Assembly (NCBI GenBank): GCA_002325605.1
Contig: DCSM01000125.1
Span: 1 to 15,077, forward strand
Reading direction: 5' to 3'
DNA length: 15,077 nucleotides
From: Chloroflexaceae bacterium UBA1466
Lineage (GTDB): Bacteria > Chloroflexota > Chloroflexia > Chloroflexales > Chloroflexaceae
In this document: piece by piece, positions 13,242 to 15,077 of the stretch
How the letters are laid out: every line of letters begins with the position of its first letter
Position numbering within the stretch: the stretch's first letter is position 1
Position numbers and translations under genes: made by a program
The notes under the pieces: generated by a model
Told to the model about the DNA's origin: nothing
The model's database searches: none
The model's input: the letters and a program-made list of their open reading frames with translations, nothing else

Positions 13242-13898
13242 GTGCCGATTCACGATTATTTGACTGTTCTTAGGAAGCGTTGGTGGGTTGTGCTGCTCAC
13301 GGTAGCGACGGCAGTGCTTGTTGCCTACGGTGGGAGCAAAATGTTGCGAAGCACCTACAGGGCCCAAGCCGTCTATCTTGTGGTGGCAAATCGCGCAGAT
13401 AACGGGCTTAATATTGTTTTACGCAACACAATGAACAGTTACCGCGAATTGGTGCTTCAACCCGATGCGCTAGAGCAAATTAGCCAGCAACTTCACTTAG
13501 ATGTTCCTGGAGAACGCTTATTGCGCGATGTCTATATTCAACCGCGCCCCGACGAGCAGAAACTCATTATTGAAGTTGACCATTCCTACTTAGAACAAGC
13601 TCAGGTGATTGCAGAAGCGGTAGGTAAGCGGATTGAAGAAGAAGTTACTCGGCTTAACGCTAATCTTGAAGGGACAGACCGCATCAATGTTGTACGGATT
13701 CAACGGGCCCGCCTTTTGAGCATGAAACCAAATACACGGATAAACGTGCTGGCGGGAGCTATTTTGGGCCTAATCGGTGGGCTATTCTTAGCGTTTGTGT
13801 TAGAATACCTCGATGATACCCTCAAAGACAGCGCGGATGTAGAGCGTTTTGTTGGTTTAGCAACCTTAGGAGCAATTCCAACGTTAGATGCAAAGTAA
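13242..13898 (+). CDS. Wzz/PCP-family chain-length or export protein, second copy
   Basis: The 218-aa protein starts at GTG 13242, chosen because AGGAG lies 8 bp upstream; that motif sits at the very end of the previous gene. It has the same architecture as its neighbour: helix one about 14-30 after a KRWW motif, helix two about 167-190, and the juxtamembrane signature EYLDDTLKD...RFVGLATLGAIPTL. It also ends where a kinase domain would begin. The outside domain differs from the first copy. The pair may form mixed oligomers or serve two polymers; this is inference. Tandem kinase-less PCP genes fit a phylum where the kinase is encoded elsewhere. Confidence 0.92.
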   Translation: MPIHDYLTVLRKRWWVVLLTVATAVLVAYGGSKMLRSTYRAQAVYLVVANRADNGLNIVLRNTMNSYRELVLQPDALEQISQQLHLDVPGERLLRDVYIQPRPDEQKLIIEVDHSYLEQAQVIAEAVGKRIEEEVTRLNANLEGTDRINVVRIQRARLLSMKPNTRINVLAGAILGLIGGLFLAFVLEYLDDTLKDSADVERFVGLATLGAIPTLDAK

Positions 13899-13912
13899 AG
13901 AAAGGCTCAGAA

Positions 13913-15067
13913 ATGAACAATTTTCGTTTCTCTAACCCCGTAACCATTCTTTTCGGCAAAGGGCAAATTGCTAATCTTACGGCCATGATCCCTGCTGAAG
14001 CCAAAGTTCTTATGACTTATGGTGGTGGAAGCATCAAGACCAATGGCGTATATGAACAGGTCAAAGCAGCTTTAGCGAATCATAAGTTTGTTGAGTTTGG
14101 GGGAATTGAACCTAACCCTCATTACGAGACTTTAATGAAGGCTGTGGAGCTTGTACGGGCCGAAAAATGTGATTTTCTCTTAGCGGTAGGCGGGGGTTCA
14201 GTCCTCGATGGCACAAAATTCATTGCGGCAGCAGTGCCTTTTGTTGGGGAACCGTGGGATATTCTGGCTAAAAATGCGCCCCTTCAAACCGCCTTACCGC
14301 TTGGCACAGTTTTGACCCTTCCCGCAACAGGTTCTGAAATGAATGGCAACTCGGTGATTAGCCGTGCCGAAACTTGCGAAAAGCTCTTCTTTGGCAGTGA
14401 AAAGGTTTTACCTCGCTTTTCAGTGCTTGATCCCGAAACAACTTTCTCCTTGCCTCCCCGCCAAATCAGCAATGGGATCGTGGATGCTTTTGTTCACGTT
14501 ATGGAACAATACTTGACCTATCCCGCCGCCGCGCCGCTTCAAGATCGGATGGCGGAAGCGGTTTTGAAGACGCTCATTGAAGAAGGCCCCCGCACTTTAG
14601 CTAACCCTAAAGATTATAATGCGCGGGCCAATCTGATGTGGTGTGCCACAATTGCGCTTAACGACTCACTTTCTGTCGGTGTGCCCCAAGACTGGTCAAC
14701 ACATATGATAGGGCACGAATTGACAGCTTTGCACAACATTGACCACGCTCAAACCTTGGCTGCGGTTTTACCAAATTTGCTGACCAAAAAGCGCGAGGGC
14801 AAACGCGAAAAGCTGTTACAATATGCCAAGCGCGTTTGGCATCTTACGAGTGGGCCAGATGAGGAGCGCATCACGACGGCTATCGCCAAAACCCGTGCTT
14901 TCTTTGAGAGCCTGGGCGTTTCCACGCATTTGGCGACCTATAGCGTTGGCCCAGAGACCATTACCACAATTGCGGCCCGGTTTCAGCAGCGCGGTTGGCT
15001 TGGCTTGGGGGAACGCGGCGATACCACGCCCGAAGAGGTGAGCGAGATTCTAACAATGAGTTTGTAG
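13913..15067 (+). CDS. yqhD: NADPH-dependent aldehyde reductase / iron-type alcohol dehydrogenase, YqhD family
   Basis: The 384-aa protein matches E. coli YqhD along its length, from MNNF...ILFGKG onwards. It shares TYGGGS (35-40), where the loop favours NADPH, then EFGGIEPNP, LLAVGGGSVLDGTKFIAAA, TLPATGSE, NGIVDAFVH and QDWSTHMIGHELTALHNIDHAQ. Metal ligands are D191, H195, H264 and H278, three less than the E. coli numbering. It reduces short-chain and lipid-derived aldehydes to alcohols, and in E. coli it protects against reactive aldehydes. It starts at ATG 13913, 14 bp after the second PCP stop, with AAAGG about 7 bp upstream, so it may be co-transcribed with the polysaccharide genes. Its tie to them is not obvious and it could be incidental. 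Confidence 0.97.
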   Translation: MNNFRFSNPVTILFGKGQIANLTAMIPAEAKVLMTYGGGSIKTNGVYEQVKAALANHKFVEFGGIEPNPHYETLMKAVELVRAEKCDFLLAVGGGSVLDGTKFIAAAVPFVGEPWDILAKNAPLQTALPLGTVLTLPATGSEMNGNSVISRAETCEKLFFGSEKVLPRFSVLDPETTFSLPPRQISNGIVDAFVHVMEQYLTYPAAAPLQDRMAEAVLKTLIEEGPRTLANPKDYNARANLMWCATIALNDSLSVGVPQDWSTHMIGHELTALHNIDHAQTLAAVLPNLLTKKREGKREKLLQYAKRVWHLTSGPDEERITTAIAKTRAFFESLGVSTHLATYSVGPETITTIAARFQQRGWLGLGERGDTTPEEVSEILTMSL

Positions 15068-15077
15068 GTGAAGCTAA

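Overview
The window most likely comes from a member of the Chloroflexota. The strongest pointer is the secreted protein at 8852-9811. It carries blocks (WGP near the N-terminus, VQYFEKSRMEIN, a GLLPKELITGDMQVG stretch, RRVLTYNP, GNVGTQYHQWRY) that I recognise from a family common in that phylum. The housekeeping genes, good sigma-70-type promoters and moderate G+C fit a free-living bacterium, and almost all of the window reads as ordinary chromosome. The phylum call rests on recall of protein families, not on a search.

Layout, left to right. A partial gene end (3-113) is followed by a complete tRNA-Arg(CCG) unit with promoter and terminator, then tgt (tRNA-guanine transglycosylase). Converging on tgt from the minus strand is fabI followed by a histidine-phosphatase gene. 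Between fabI and leuB (minus strand) lies about 285 bp of degenerate 22-bp tandem repeat, interrupted by a 55-bp double-hairpin element. leuB is divergent from a large class A penicillin-binding protein with a long Pro/Ala/Gln-rich C-terminal tail. Next come two small unrecognised genes (81 and 76 aa), which have their own strong promoter, operator-like palindromes, an intervening long hairpin and a strong final terminator. The secreted Chloroflexota-type protein follows, behind a leader of about 230 nt, and ends at a near-perfect terminator.

From 9885 to 10146 there is no convincing gene, only a cluster of short palindromes. A compact minus-strand cassette follows at 10147-10710: a 136-aa lipoprotein translationally coupled to a 24-aa membrane peptide, with terminators on both sides. 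It looks like acquired DNA. A minus-strand Dps-like ferritin and a tRNA-Arg(TCG) come next. The right end is a tight plus-strand run: GT4 glycosyltransferase, two Wzz/PCP-type membrane proteins without a kinase domain, and a YqhD-type aldehyde reductase.

Functionally the window mixes tRNA modification, fatty-acid and leucine synthesis, cell-wall synthesis, iron/oxidative protection and surface polysaccharide production. The least explained parts are the two-small-gene module (7725-8555), the long leader (8619-8851), the lipoprotein/peptide cassette (10147-10710) and the two repeat clusters.
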